In this document: positions 42,124-50,414 of the stretch, piece after piece
Numbering within the stretch: the first letter of the stretch is position 1
Layout of the letters: the number at the start of each line of letters is the position of its first letter
Assembly: GCA_963619325.1 (NCBI GenBank)
Contig: CAVEVQ010000008.1
Coordinates: forward strand, 6,466 to 70,465
Origin: UBA1181 sp963619325
Lineage (GTDB): Bacteria > Bacteroidota > Bacteroidia > Bacteroidales > Paludibacteraceae
Direction of reading: 5' to 3'
DNA length: 64,000 bases
Program-made: the position numbers and the translations under genes
The notes under the pieces: model-generated
What the model saw: only the letters and a program-made list of their open reading frames with translations
Told to the model about the DNA's origin: nothing
The model's database searches: none

Positions 42124-43020
42124 TTAAACAAAATTTAAAAGCATTGCTACAAGTGCTGCCGTAGGCATAATTTCGAGCGTGCAAAGATACAAAATAATAT
42201 AAAAAACAGACCCAATTCCAGAGAAAAAAAGCGTCAACAGTTTCAACAGATAGACCAAAACCGCAAGACCGCAAGCAACATAGCCCACCATCATCATCGT
42301 TTCTTTTATCGGGGAATAGGCGACAAACAAATCAACAACCAGTAAAATTATGGATAGCCCAAATAAAACCAGCATCAACCCGGACTTCACCGTGTCATAC
42401 GTATCACGATCAAAGAAGACGTAGGTCAACACTCTCATCGTCATCAATTTGAACAGCACATAAAGAGTGATCCCCACCAAGGCAATAGAAAAAGCAACGA
42501 AATAAGGGGCAGACAAATGTCCGCTTATGCTCAATTTTGCGAAATTACAAAACACAGCTATAGGAATCACAGATACGGAATAAACGATAGTACGCATTTG
42601 CGAAACCTCCGTCGCATTGCCTTTACGATATGAGTTTGAAGTGTTTCCCAAAAAGAAAGTCTTCAAATCTCGCAACATCATTTTTGCGTACCCCCCACAC
42701 ACATTCGCATAAACAAAAAAAAGAATCAACATCAGAGGCGTAAACCACACCTGCTGTTGAAGCGTCTCAGGCAAGAGGTCTCCCTCCTTCATCGGCAACA
42801 AATTCCTTTGCAGATGCTCCTTATGATGACGAACAGTCTTCAAACTACTGCCCGTCAAACATTCCTCCCCAGTGGTTGCAGGCAAGTAGAGTTCCATATA
42901 CTCCGCTATGGTCTTAGGGGTCCCCTCTTGAACACACGAAGAATCCAGACGCAAAACCAAACAAGGACTCTGCGTCTGAATTATGCTGTCAGTCTCCAAT
43001 AATGCAGGAGGTTGTGCCAT
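42124..43020 (-). CDS. DUF4271 membrane protein
   Basis: A 298-residue protein with a soluble N-terminal part (about 90 residues) and some seven membrane helices afterwards (first LMLILFFVYANVCGGYAKMML, last FYIILYLCTLEIMPTAALVAML). It matches the Bacteroidetes family DUF4271 in layout, in its C-terminal ILYLCTLEIMPTA motif and in position directly before the hemD-like gene (24 bases). The function is unknown. It starts ten bases after the HIT gene, so it belongs to the greA-HIT-DUF4271-hemD unit. Confidence 0.85.
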   Translation of the reverse strand: MAQPPALLETDSIIQTQSPCLVLRLDSSCVQEGTPKTIAEYMELYLPATTGEECLTGSSLKTVRHHKEHLQRNLLPMKEGDLLPETLQQQVWFTPLMLILFFVYANVCGGYAKMMLRDLKTFFLGNTSNSYRKGNATEVSQMRTIVYSVSVIPIAVFCNFAKLSISGHLSAPYFVAFSIALVGITLYVLFKLMTMRVLTYVFFDRDTYDTVKSGLMLVLFGLSIILLVVDLFVAYSPIKETMMMVGYVACGLAVLVYLLKLLTLFFSGIGSVFYIILYLCTLEIMPTAALVAMLLNFV

Positions 43021-43030
43021 TTTGTTCCAA

Positions 43031-43426
43031 TTAATACTTCACATTCTCGCTAATCTTTGCAGCCACCTCCTTCATTTCTTCAGAAGAGAAATTCTTCTTA
43101 ACCGAGAAATTAATGTCACCTTCGTTCGAAATAGGAATCAAATGAATGTGAACGTGAGGCACTTCCAAACCTAACACGGCTACGGCCACACGCTTGCAAG
43201 GGACAGCTTTTTCAATGGCAAGTGCCACTTTCTTAGCGAAAATGTTCAAATCCGCCAAAGTCTTGTCATCCAAATGGAAAATATAATCGTCTTCAATCTT
43301 CGGAACAACTAACGTATGTCCTTTCTGAACGGGGTTGATGTCCAAGAAAGCGTAGAAACGATCGTCTTCAGCCACTTTGTAACTTGGAATCTCACCATTT
43401 ATGATTTTTGTGAACAATGTTGCCAT
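43031..43426 (-). CDS. HIT family nucleotide-binding hydrolase
   Basis: A 131-residue histidine-triad protein when started at 43426, MATLFTKIINGEIPSYKV being the normal family opening (an ATG nine bases upstream at 43435 is possible). The triad HVHIHL lies near residue 98. FYAFLDINPVQKGHTLVVPK near residue 25 is the other conserved block. HIT proteins of this type remove AMP from aminoacyl or phosphoramidate adducts. It follows greA by about 25 bases, the usual pairing in Bacteroidetes. Confidence 0.93.
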   Translation of the reverse strand: MATLFTKIINGEIPSYKVAEDDRFYAFLDINPVQKGHTLVVPKIEDDYIFHLDDKTLADLNIFAKKVALAIEKAVPCKRVAVAVLGLEVPHVHIHLIPISNEGDINFSVKKNFSSEEMKEVAAKISENVKY

Positions 43427-43453
43427 ATAACTCAAAACTTTTACAAATTGACG

Positions 43454-43927
43454 TTAGAACGAGATTTCAACAATTTCGAAAGGAATTTTTCCCGCAGGTA
43501 CAGTTACCTCAACGACGTCCCCCTTCTTATGACCTAACAAAGCCTTTGCAATTGGGGTGTTTACCGAGAGTTTACCCTCCTTCAAGTTGGCTTCATGCTC
43601 AGAAACCAGCGTGTAAGTCATCTCTGCGCCATTCTTCGTGTTTTTGATTTTCACCTTATTCAAGATTTGAATTACCTCAGCGTTCAGACGAGAAGTGTCG
43701 ATAATCTTAGCAAACAATATCTTCTCTTTGAGCAAGGAAATTTTGCTTTCTAACAGACCCTGTGCCTCCTTAGCCGCATCATACTCGGCATTTTCGGACA
43801 AATCCCCTTTATCGCGAGCCTCGGCAATTTGCTTGGAAATGTTTGGTCTATCCACAGTTTCCATTTGCTTCAACTCTTCCAACATTTTGTTGTAACCTTC
43901 TTCTGTCACATACGAAACAACTGCCAT
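43454..43927 (-). CDS. greA: Transcription elongation factor GreA
   Basis: A 157-residue GreA that rescues backtracked RNA polymerase by stimulating transcript cleavage. The N-terminal coiled coil (residues 1-75) carries the acidic tip in ARDKGDLSENAEYDAAKEAQG (Asp and Glu that reach the active site). The C-terminal FKBP-like domain includes VSEHEANLKEGKLSVNTPIAKALLGHKKGD. Length is normal. It is the first gene of the greA-HIT-DUF4271-hemD unit. Confidence 0.97.
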   Translation of the reverse strand: MAVVSYVTEEGYNKMLEELKQMETVDRPNISKQIAEARDKGDLSENAEYDAAKEAQGLLESKISLLKEKILFAKIIDTSRLNAEVIQILNKVKIKNTKNGAEMTYTLVSEHEANLKEGKLSVNTPIAKALLGHKKGDVVEVTVPAGKIPFEIVEISF

Positions 43928-44010
43928 AATTTTTCTTCCTTTATTTTGTTAAATGAAACTTTTTACTTACTGTTTTTCTTCTGTTTATATTTATTACAGA
44001 AAAAAATAAA

Positions 44011-44056
44011 AACAATGAATAGAATCCAAGCCTGCAGACGAGAATTCTATTCATAA
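44011..44056 (-). terminator. Terminator of the S41 protease gene
   Basis: On the minus strand ATGAATAGAAT pairs with ATTCTATTCAT, with an 18-base loop, followed by a long T-rich run. It lies about 90 bases after the protease stop. Confidence 0.85.
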
Positions 44057-44145
44057 TCTATCTTTAGATATCAGATTTTTCTATGGCAAAGATAGGTAAA
44101 ATTAATCCTTGCGCAAAAAATAATCTTTCGTTTTTCTCCTCTATA

Positions 44146-45777
44146 TCATTTCGTCTTTCTTTTTTCCAACTCTATCCGCGCAGCCCTCACCACGTTGTCC
44201 GTCTCGTTGAGCACCTCATAAAAAGCCTCGTCTCCTAAAACGTCCCTGACGATATACTCTTTCACTCTTCTAACGATAAGATTCTTGTTATCAGACGTTA
44301 ACAACTGTTTTGGTTCTATTTTCTTACTCCTGCCGAACTCCATCATTTTCTCCAATAGAGGCTGTTTGTCAAGATGGGCGACAAGCGTGGCCTTATCCAT
44401 CGCAGACAAAGCTGCTCGGTGTTCGTCTACATAACGGAAAGCATACTCATAAATTGCACCCGAGTTCCACAATCTAACGTAATACGGGCAACGACCCATC
44501 GTGTCACGCGCCGCAAAAACATCTGGCATTATGCCTCCACCGCCATATACGACACGTCCGCCAGTAGTATAATATTTGACGGAATCCACTGCTGACTTCA
44601 CACTGTCAGCACTAAGCAATTCACCACTCTCATAGCGACTGAACACCTCTTTCTCATATTCATCTTTATTAGTGTATGGCTTTTGGATGCACCTTCCAGA
44701 AGGTGTATAATAGCGAGCTATCGTCAGACGGACAGCGGAACCATCCCGCAAAGGAATCTGCTGTTGCACCAATCCCTTTCCAAAAGAACGAACCCCCACA
44801 ACGACACCCCGGTCATTATCTTGAATGGCTCCGGCGAAAATCTCACTTGCAGAAGCCGACCATTCGTCTATCAAGACAGCCAAAGGGACATCTTGAAACT
44901 CGCCTGAGCCATCGGCAACCGCATCCTCCCTCTTTTGAGCCTTTCCTTTCGTGTAGACAATCATATCACCGGCATGCAAGAACTCGTTGATCATTGCGAT
45001 AGCAGATTCTAAATAGCCACCCGAATTCTCCCTTAAATCAACGATATACGATTTTGCGCCCTGCATTTTCAATTTCTCCAATGCCTCGTAGAACTCCTCG
45101 TAGGTGGCAGATCCGAACTTGCTGACTTTCACATAACCCGTCTTTTCGTCAAGCATATAACTTGCGTCAACACTGTTGGTAGGTACATCGCCACGCGTAA
45201 TTGTGTAGTGCAACATCTCATCCGTGCCAAAACGCACAATACCGACCTTTACCTTCGATCCTTTCGGTCCACGAAGTTTCTTCACCACCATATCGGAGTT
45301 AATATCCTTACCCACGAAAGCAGTGTCGTTTACTTCCACGATACGATCCCCTGGCATTAGCCCTAAACGCTCAGAGGGACCACCATGCACGACGGCAATC
45401 ACCATAATCGTGTCTCTCTGAATGTTGAACTGCACTCCGATTCCCGAAAAACTTGCACCTAAGTCATCATTGACCATCTGAAGTTCATCCGCAGGAATAT
45501 AAACAGAGTGGGGATCTAAATTGGAAAGAATCTCCGGAATGACCTTTTCAGTAAGTTCGTCTCGATTGACCGTATCAACATACTGAATATCAATCAGGTT
45601 CATCAACATGTCAATTTTTCCGTCTATGGAGGAACGTTCACAATCATACTTCCCCTCTTGTGCATTATTGGCTAAAATATTTCCAATCAACACACCCACC
45701 ACCACAGCACAAGAAAATGCAATCGGCAACCAAATTTTCAGATATGATTTTGATTCCTCTTTTTCTATCTCTTCCAT
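44146..45777 (-). CDS. S41 family C-terminal processing protease
   Basis: A 543-residue periplasmic serine protease anchored by one N-terminal helix (IWLPIAFSCAVVVGVLIGNIL). A PDZ domain follows (about residues 95-185; LGASFSGIGVQFNIQ, GPSERLGLMPGDRIVEVND). The protease core shows YIVDLRENSGGYLESAI near residue 245 and WSASASEIFAGAIQDNDRG near 312, where the catalytic Ser is in SAS and the Lys in RSFGKGLVQQQ. The C-terminal extension of about 140 residues is typical of Bacteroidetes members. The likely roles are envelope protein turnover and lipoprotein processing. It follows the deaminase gene by 45 bases. Confidence 0.93.
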   Translation of the reverse strand: MEEIEKEESKSYLKIWLPIAFSCAVVVGVLIGNILANNAQEGKYDCERSSIDGKIDMLMNLIDIQYVDTVNRDELTEKVIPEILSNLDPHSVYIPADELQMVNDDLGASFSGIGVQFNIQRDTIMVIAVVHGGPSERLGLMPGDRIVEVNDTAFVGKDINSDMVVKKLRGPKGSKVKVGIVRFGTDEMLHYTITRGDVPTNSVDASYMLDEKTGYVKVSKFGSATYEEFYEALEKLKMQGAKSYIVDLRENSGGYLESAIAMINEFLHAGDMIVYTKGKAQKREDAVADGSGEFQDVPLAVLIDEWSASASEIFAGAIQDNDRGVVVGVRSFGKGLVQQQIPLRDGSAVRLTIARYYTPSGRCIQKPYTNKDEYEKEVFSRYESGELLSADSVKSAVDSVKYYTTGGRVVYGGGGIMPDVFAARDTMGRCPYYVRLWNSGAIYEYAFRYVDEHRAALSAMDKATLVAHLDKQPLLEKMMEFGRSKKIEPKQLLTSDNKNLIVRRVKEYIVRDVLGDEAFYEVLNETDNVVRAARIELEKRKTK

Positions 45778-45822
45778 ATATCTTTTTTCGATTAATAATG
45801 AGAAGCAACGTTATGTATATAT

Positions 45823-46278
45823 TTATTTATCCTCGTCTAAGATTTCAACGCAGACACCGGCTCTTTCCAACAGATCAATACCATCCAGAATGCGGTATCG
45901 TTCTCCGCACACTACACGCTGGATGCCCGCTTGAATTATCAGTTTGGCACATTCAATGCAAGGGGAAGCCGTAACATAGAGCGTCGCACCATCGCTACTA
46001 TTAGAAGAACGTGCGACTTTCGTAATCGCATTGGCCTCAGCGTGAAGCACATACGCCTTAGTCTGGCTGTCATCATCTTCGCAAATATTCTCAAACCCTG
46101 AAGGCGTTCCATTATAGCCATCAGAGATGATCATTTTGTTTTTAACGAGGATTGCACCCACCTTACGTCGCTCGCAGTACGAATTTTCCGCCCAAATGCG
46201 AGCCATTCGCATATAGCGAAGGTCTAAAAGGGATTGTTTTTTAGATTTATCTTGCGTTTCGTCTTTAATATCGCTCAT
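45823..46278 (-). CDS. Deoxycytidylate (dCMP) deaminase family protein
   Basis: A 151-residue zinc deaminase when started at 46278. The zinc site is complete: HAEANAI near residue 82 (His ligand and catalytic Glu) and SPCIECAKLI near 110 (two Cys ligands). KVGAILVKNKMIISDGYNGTPSG is the nucleotide-binding block of dCMP deaminases, which supply dUMP for thymidylate synthesis. An ATG at 46377 would add 33 hydrophobic residues, but that region contains the rpsO terminator, so the shorter form is right. The S41 protease gene follows. Confidence 0.93.
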   Translation of the reverse strand: MSDIKDETQDKSKKQSLLDLRYMRMARIWAENSYCERRKVGAILVKNKMIISDGYNGTPSGFENICEDDDSQTKAYVLHAEANAITKVARSSNSSDGATLYVTASPCIECAKLIIQAGIQRVVCGERYRILDGIDLLERAGVCVEILDEDK

Positions 46279-46336
46279 AGCAGACAGACACCTGTAGAAA
46301 TTAGACAATTTAAGTAACAAATTTACAAAAAGATAT

Positions 46337-46368
46337 GAAAAAAGGCGAACCAAACAGATTCGCCTTTC
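46337..46368 (-). terminator. rpsO terminator
   Basis: Minus-strand AAAGGCGAAT pairs with GTTCGCCTTT (one mismatch-tolerant G-T) and is followed by TTTT. It starts 22 bases after the rpsO stop. Confidence 0.9.
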
Positions 46369-46390
46369 TTTTACCAAAATTCTCCAAGAA

Positions 46391-46660
46391 TTACTTACGA
46401 AGATTCAACGCCTTAACGAGGCTACGGTATCTTTCAAGGTCTTGAGACTTCAAATAGTCAAGCATACGACGACGCTTTCCTACCAATTTCTTCAAAGAAC
46501 GTTGAGTTGCGTAATCCTTCTTATTTGACTTAAGATGTTCAGTCAAATGGTCAATGCGGTATGAAAACAACGCTACCTGAGACTCAGCAGATCCGGTATC
46601 GGTGTTAGACTTTCCGTATTGTCCGAAGATCTCTTGCTTTTTAGCAGAATCTAAATACAT
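46391..46660 (-). CDS. rpsO: 30S ribosomal protein S15
   Basis: An 89-residue S15 that binds the central domain of 16S rRNA. It shows the classical helices: GKSNTDTGSAESQVALFSYRI, HLKSNKKDYATQRSLKKLVGKRRRMLDYL, and ERYRSLVKALNLRK at the C-terminus. Length is exact for the family. It is flanked by its own -7 box (46698-46705) and a terminator, so it is transcribed alone; pnp is not adjacent. Confidence 0.98.
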   Translation of the reverse strand: MYLDSAKKQEIFGQYGKSNTDTGSAESQVALFSYRIDHLTEHLKSNKKDYATQRSLKKLVGKRRRMLDYLKSQDLERYRSLVKALNLRK

Positions 46661-46697
46661 AACTTTTATTTTTTATTTTGTTACAATAAAACGTTGG

Positions 46698-46705
46698 CAA
46701 AGATA
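46698..46705 (-). promoter_or_regulatory. -7 box before rpsO
   Basis: Minus-strand TATCTTTG, an exact TAnnTTTG match, 37 bases before the ATG. No TTTG at the usual distance. The stretch from 46706 to 46859 holds nothing else I can recognise. Confidence 0.6.
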
Positions 46706-46859
46706 GGAGGATTTTTTGACACTATGAAATATATTTCGCTTTTTATGACGGAATGTAATTGAGCATAGGAAGAATATGACTACTCGTTTATATGCAGAAG
46801 TAAGATTTTGTAAATATCTTATAAGGTATCCGTAGTGGGAATAGGTTGAAAACAGATAA

Positions 46860-47213
46860 CTATGAATAAAGCATCCTGCATAAAATATTATCAACTATAC
46901 CTGTGGTCAACAAGGTGTCTCCTTCTATTAACGAAAGTTGCTTTAAGGGAGTTCCTTGCTTTATTTCTCTATCTTTAAATAACTGATGCACAAGGCTTTG
47001 CAAATCGACAACGAACTTTAATTGACTTTCTATCTCCTCTTTCGTGAAAGGCAAGAGAACTCCATTGTAGAATGGGGTGAAGCAAACTTCTGATTGCGTA
47101 TCGGACAATTTCGCCACTTTAAGAAACCTTCCTTCATCATCTATCTCAATATATGAATTTATATACTTCACACTTTCAGACAGATAAATCATACTGGCAG
47201 CAAATCTTCTCAT
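46860..47213 (-). CDS. Conserved-looking protein of unknown function
   Basis: A 117-residue protein of no family I recognise. It is soluble, of mixed charge, with alternating strands in the first half (YINSYIEIDDEGRFLKVAKL) and helices in the second (KEEIESQLKFVVDLQSLVHQLF). It has no signal peptide and no cysteine motif. The gene starts 21 bases after the stop of the DUF4296 gene and so ends the unit dksA-like, lspA, DUF4296. Gene spacing supports that it is real; the function is unknown. Confidence 0.65.
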   Translation of the reverse strand: MRRFAASMIYLSESVKYINSYIEIDDEGRFLKVAKLSDTQSEVCFTPFYNGVLLPFTKEEIESQLKFVVDLQSLVHQLFKDREIKQGTPLKQLSLIEGDTLLTTGIVDNILCRMLYS

Positions 47214-47234
47214 CTAAGAAACTATTACATAGAA

Positions 47235-47699
47235 CTATTGCACAGTCACTAAAGTATCGGCTTTCAAGCTATCCGACAAGATACTATCCTTTTTGAGACT
47301 ATCGGCAGCGAGAGAGTCAATTCTGGCAATTGCCTCTGTCTGAGCCTCTTCAGCCATTGCTTTCATCAGCGAATCTTTTTTTCCTGATAGCCTTTCGTAT
47401 ACTTTATTGTAGACACCTTCCCAGACATCTAAATTCTCAGTATACCACACCAAAGCAGAATCGAACTCAGCCTCCGTCACTCCATAACGTTTCAGCAACT
47501 CATAATAACAGGTATTGCGATCAAGTCCACTCGGCAGTCCTTTCAACCCTATCGAAGCATTGATTTGATAGTATTCGTACAAAATATTTTCCATCTTCCT
47601 CTCATCTATAACAGGTTTTCCATTAGAGGGATGACATCCTACCGACATAGCCAACACAACCAGCACGGCGACAAACAATACAGCATATTCTCTTCTCAT
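47235..47699 (-). CDS. DUF4296 lipoprotein
   Basis: A 154-residue lipoprotein: the signal peptide ends AMSVGC, with the Cys as lipid site. The mature N-terminal half (KMENILYEYYQINASIG, YYELLKRYGVTEAEFDSALVWYTEN) is the pattern of DUF4296, a Bacteroidetes family. The C-terminal part is a charged, probably helical stretch with repeats of alternating Asp-Ser-Leu (DSLAADSLKKDSILSDSLKA). It lies 18 bases after lspA, the enzyme that matures lipoproteins, an order common in the phylum. Function unknown. Confidence 0.85.
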   Translation of the reverse strand: MRREYAVLFVAVLVVLAMSVGCHPSNGKPVIDERKMENILYEYYQINASIGLKGLPSGLDRNTCYYELLKRYGVTEAEFDSALVWYTENLDVWEGVYNKVYERLSGKKDSLMKAMAEEAQTEAIARIDSLAADSLKKDSILSDSLKADTLVTVQ

Positions 47700-47717
47700 T
47701 TTTTTTTGTAATTAATG

Positions 47718-48398
47718 TTATTTATATTTTCTCATTTCTACACCTCCCTTTTTCAATTCTTTTTCATCCTCTTTAAACTCCTCCTTCAAGGTCTTATTTT
47801 GGAAAATCAACATCCAGAATATGCTGACGCAAATAGCAGAATCAGCGATGTTGAAAACAGGATCAAAGAATGTGAAATGATTACCGCCTATGAAAGGAAT
47901 CCACATTGGCAAAGTAGTGTCTATCAATGGGAAATAGAGCATATCCACCACCTTCCCATAAAACCAAGTCGAATAGCCGCCATCCGTTGGGAAAGCCTCC
48001 GCGACTATGGGAAATTGACCGGAATAAGCAGGGTAACTTGCACTGAATGTCACGCCATAAAAAACACAGTCTATAATATTGCCTAATGCGCCCGCCACTA
48101 AAGCCGCTACGCACAAAACATATCCTAAAGGAAGGTTTTTGCGGAGAATGCGATAAAGATAATAGCCCAACGCCCCCACCGCCAATATTCTAAAAACCGT
48201 CAGAATAATCTTGTTGAACAACTCCAAGCCAAACGCCATACCGTTGTTCTCGATGAAGCGAATCTGAAACCAACTAAAAACCTCGACCGACTCTCCCAAA
48301 AAGAAATGTGTCTTTACATAGACCTTTACAATCTGATCCACCACTACGATGAGTGCCAACAAGGCAAAAGCAGCGATAGTCTTTTCTCTCCGTGTCAT
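47718..48398 (-). CDS. lspA: Lipoprotein signal peptidase
   Basis: A 226-residue inner-membrane aspartic protease (signal peptidase II) that cuts the signal peptide from prolipoproteins. The start at 48398 gives the usual opening MTRREKTIAAFALLALIVVVDQ, with four helices. Catalytic Asp residues are in GALGNIIDCVFYG near residue 112 and in DPVFNIADSAI near 195. It has a Bacteroidetes-type insertion between them of about 50 residues (from FSASYPAYSGQFP to MWIPFIGGN). An ATG at 48473 would overlap the preceding gene and is not used. The dksA-like gene ends 43 bases upstream. Confidence 0.95.
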   Translation of the reverse strand: MTRREKTIAAFALLALIVVVDQIVKVYVKTHFFLGESVEVFSWFQIRFIENNGMAFGLELFNKIILTVFRILAVGALGYYLYRILRKNLPLGYVLCVAALVAGALGNIIDCVFYGVTFSASYPAYSGQFPIVAEAFPTDGGYSTWFYGKVVDMLYFPLIDTTLPMWIPFIGGNHFTFFDPVFNIADSAICVSIFWMLIFQNKTLKEEFKEDEKELKKGGVEMRKYK

Positions 48399-48441
48399 CT
48401 TTCGATTTCGTATTTCGTTGGTTACTAAATTATTACAAATA

Positions 48442-48822
48442 TTATTTTTTCCCTTTTTCTTTTGACTCAACACTTAAAGTGGCATGAGGGACAGCCAATA
48501 AACGCTCTTTCGGAATGAGCTTCCCCGTCACTCTATCTATTCCGTAAGTCTTATTTTCAATACGAACCAAAGCGGCCTCTAAGTGCTGTATAAACTTCAT
48601 CTGACGCTGAGCTAAGCGACCAGATTCTTCTTTCGTGGCATTTACCGCACCCTCGTCCAATAGTTTCAAAGTAGGCGACGTATCAGCCACGTCATTACCA
48701 TCAACACTCGCCATGCTATTCCTAAAAATCTCATAGTCACGCTTTGCCGCAGCCAATTTTTCAAGGATTACCCCCTTGAACATCTCTAACTCCTCGTCAG
48801 AATACCGTGTTTTCTCTGCCAT
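48442..48822 (-). CDS. TraR/DksA-family protein without zinc cysteines
   Basis: A 126-residue DksA/TraR-like protein. The N-terminal coiled coil is present (SDEELEMFKGVILEKLAAAKRDYE) and the C-terminal globular block reads KTYGIDRVTGKLIPKERLLAVPHATLS. In classical DksA this block carries four zinc-binding cysteines; here none remain (GIDRVTGK in place of G-x-C). DksA-type proteins enter the secondary channel of RNA polymerase and modulate the stringent response; the acidic tip residues are visible as DVADTSPTLKLLDEG. It begins the unit with lspA and DUF4296. Confidence 0.88.
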   Translation of the reverse strand: MAEKTRYSDEELEMFKGVILEKLAAAKRDYEIFRNSMASVDGNDVADTSPTLKLLDEGAVNATKEESGRLAQRQMKFIQHLEAALVRIENKTYGIDRVTGKLIPKERLLAVPHATLSVESKEKGKK

Positions 48823-48889
48823 AGATTTTAAGTGTATTTTACATTAGTTTTTGCGATGTGCGAATATAGTTAAAAATCTTGTTTCTACA

Positions 48890-48937
48890 AAAAGGACGAC
48901 GAGACGCACAACAGAAAAACTGGCATGCATCTCGTCA
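48890..48937 (-). terminator. Terminator of the trp operon
   Basis: GACGAGACGCA (48898-48908) pairs with TGCATCTCGTC (48926-48936), one mismatch. On the minus strand it is followed by CCTTTTTG. It lies 24 bases after the trpA stop. Confidence 0.82.
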
Positions 48938-48960
48938 TCATATTTTCTCTTCACCAAACT

Positions 48961-49734
48961 TTAATGCTTCAAGTTGTCAATCAACTTGGCAACTGCATCT
49001 TTGATAGTTGGCTGCTCGGACAAGCATTTTACAAAAGCACTTCCGATGATCGCTCCTCTTGAATATCTGCAGGCAGCGTCGTATGTCTCCTTGTTTGAAA
49101 CGCCGAAACCTACGAGGGTCGGATTCTTCAACTTCATGTCTGAGATACGCTTGAAATAGGCTTGTTTTTCTTCATTGAAACTCTTCTGCGCACCTGTTGT
49201 AGAAGCAGAAGAGACCATATAGACAAAACCCGTGCTGATGTCGTCGATTTGGCGGATACGCTCATCGGTCGTCTCTGGCGTAACTAACAAGATGAATTTG
49301 ATACCATATCTCTCGGCAATTGGCTTATACTGTGCTTCATACTCTTCCAATGGAATATCTGGAATGATGAAACCATCCACACCCACTTCTGCGGCCTTTT
49401 TGCAATACTCCTCAAAGCCGTATTGCATAGCCGTATTGAGGTAACCCATCAAAATCAATGGCATATCCGTAACTTTGCGTATGTCTTTCAACTGCTCGAA
49501 AAGAACTTTCTGTGACATTCCATTGTTCAACGCTTTCTGGCTACTGGCCTGGATCACAGGTCCGTCCGCCATCGGGTCGGAAAAAGGCACACCGATTTCA
49601 ATCATGTTCACACCCGCCGCATCCAGCTCTTTAATAACCTCTACCGTACTATCCAACATCGGATAACCCGCTGTGAAATAGACTGACAATAAATTTCCTT
49701 TGTTCTCTGAAAATAGTTTTGCTATTCTATCCAT
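48961..49734 (-). CDS. trpA: Tryptophan synthase alpha chain
   Basis: A 257-residue TIM-barrel subunit that splits indole-3-glycerol phosphate and passes indole to TrpB. MIEIGVPFSDPMADGPVIQ near residue 45 holds the catalytic Glu and Asp; GFIIPDIPLEEYE near 125 is the second active-site loop. FVYMVSSASTTGAQ and LVGFGVSNKETY are the phosphate-binding loops. It is the last gene of the trp operon, 37 bases after trpF, while its partner trpB is the first. Confidence 0.97.
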   Translation of the reverse strand: MDRIAKLFSENKGNLLSVYFTAGYPMLDSTVEVIKELDAAGVNMIEIGVPFSDPMADGPVIQASSQKALNNGMSQKVLFEQLKDIRKVTDMPLILMGYLNTAMQYGFEEYCKKAAEVGVDGFIIPDIPLEEYEAQYKPIAERYGIKFILLVTPETTDERIRQIDDISTGFVYMVSSASTTGAQKSFNEEKQAYFKRISDMKLKNPTLVGFGVSNKETYDAACRYSRGAIIGSAFVKCLSEQPTIKDAVAKLIDNLKH

Positions 49735-49771
49735 ATCTGTTAGTTTTTTATTTCTAATTTAAATTCTGACT

Positions 49772-50395
49772 TTAACGTACCAACTGAAACATCGTTTTCA
49801 ATCGGTCTACATCTTTCAGTGCAGGTGAAATCTCAAAACGACTGTTCAAGTCAATTCCCAACATCTTCTGGTGTCTAAAAGATTTCACATCCTCTGCATC
49901 CTCTTCAGATAAACCTCCACTGAGCAAGAAAGGTAACTCTCCGTGGTAATGGCTCAAAACCTTCCAATCGAACTTGCAACCCGTGCCTCCGTAGCTTTTC
50001 GTTTTCGTATCGAATAGTAAACAATCACAAACCGACTGGTACTCTTCGCACTTATTTAAATCATCCTCAAAGTTTATACCAAAGGCCTTCATAACGAATA
50101 ATCCTTTGTTTTTCAGACTGTTGCATAATTCTATGGATTCGTCTCCATGGAGTTGGACACCATCCAAATGAAACAGGTTTACGATTCTGAGAATCTGCTC
50201 TTCGGTATAATTGACGAAAACACCGATTTTCTTTGTTTTTCCAAAACTGAAATTCAACACCTCGCTCATCTCTTCCGGCACATAGCGAGGAGACTTCGGA
50301 TAAAAGATCAGACCCAAAAAATCGGGGTCCAAAGCCAGGACTTCTCGAATATTCTGCTCGTCGCGCATGCCACACACTTTTATCAATGTCTTCAT
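49772..50395 (-). CDS. trpF: Phosphoribosylanthranilate isomerase
   Basis: A 207-residue TIM-barrel enzyme that opens the ribose of phosphoribosylanthranilate. KVCGMRDEQNI near the start contains the catalytic Cys. GLIFYPKSPRYV, VQLHGDES, and LLFDTKTKSYGGTGCKFDW (Asp) are the remaining conserved blocks; FLLSGGLSEEDAED ends the barrel. It is not fused to trpC, the enteric state, but is separated from it by a 19-base gap. Confidence 0.96.
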   Translation of the reverse strand: MKTLIKVCGMRDEQNIREVLALDPDFLGLIFYPKSPRYVPEEMSEVLNFSFGKTKKIGVFVNYTEEQILRIVNLFHLDGVQLHGDESIELCNSLKNKGLFVMKAFGINFEDDLNKCEEYQSVCDCLLFDTKTKSYGGTGCKFDWKVLSHYHGELPFLLSGGLSEEDAEDVKSFRHQKMLGIDLNSRFEISPALKDVDRLKTMFQLVR

Positions 50396-50414
50396 GTTTT
50401 TACTGTTTTGAGGC

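Noticed and set aside
46279..46377. A longer N-terminus for the dCMP deaminase.
   Set aside because: The added part covers the rpsO terminator and would add 33 hydrophobic residues unlike the family.
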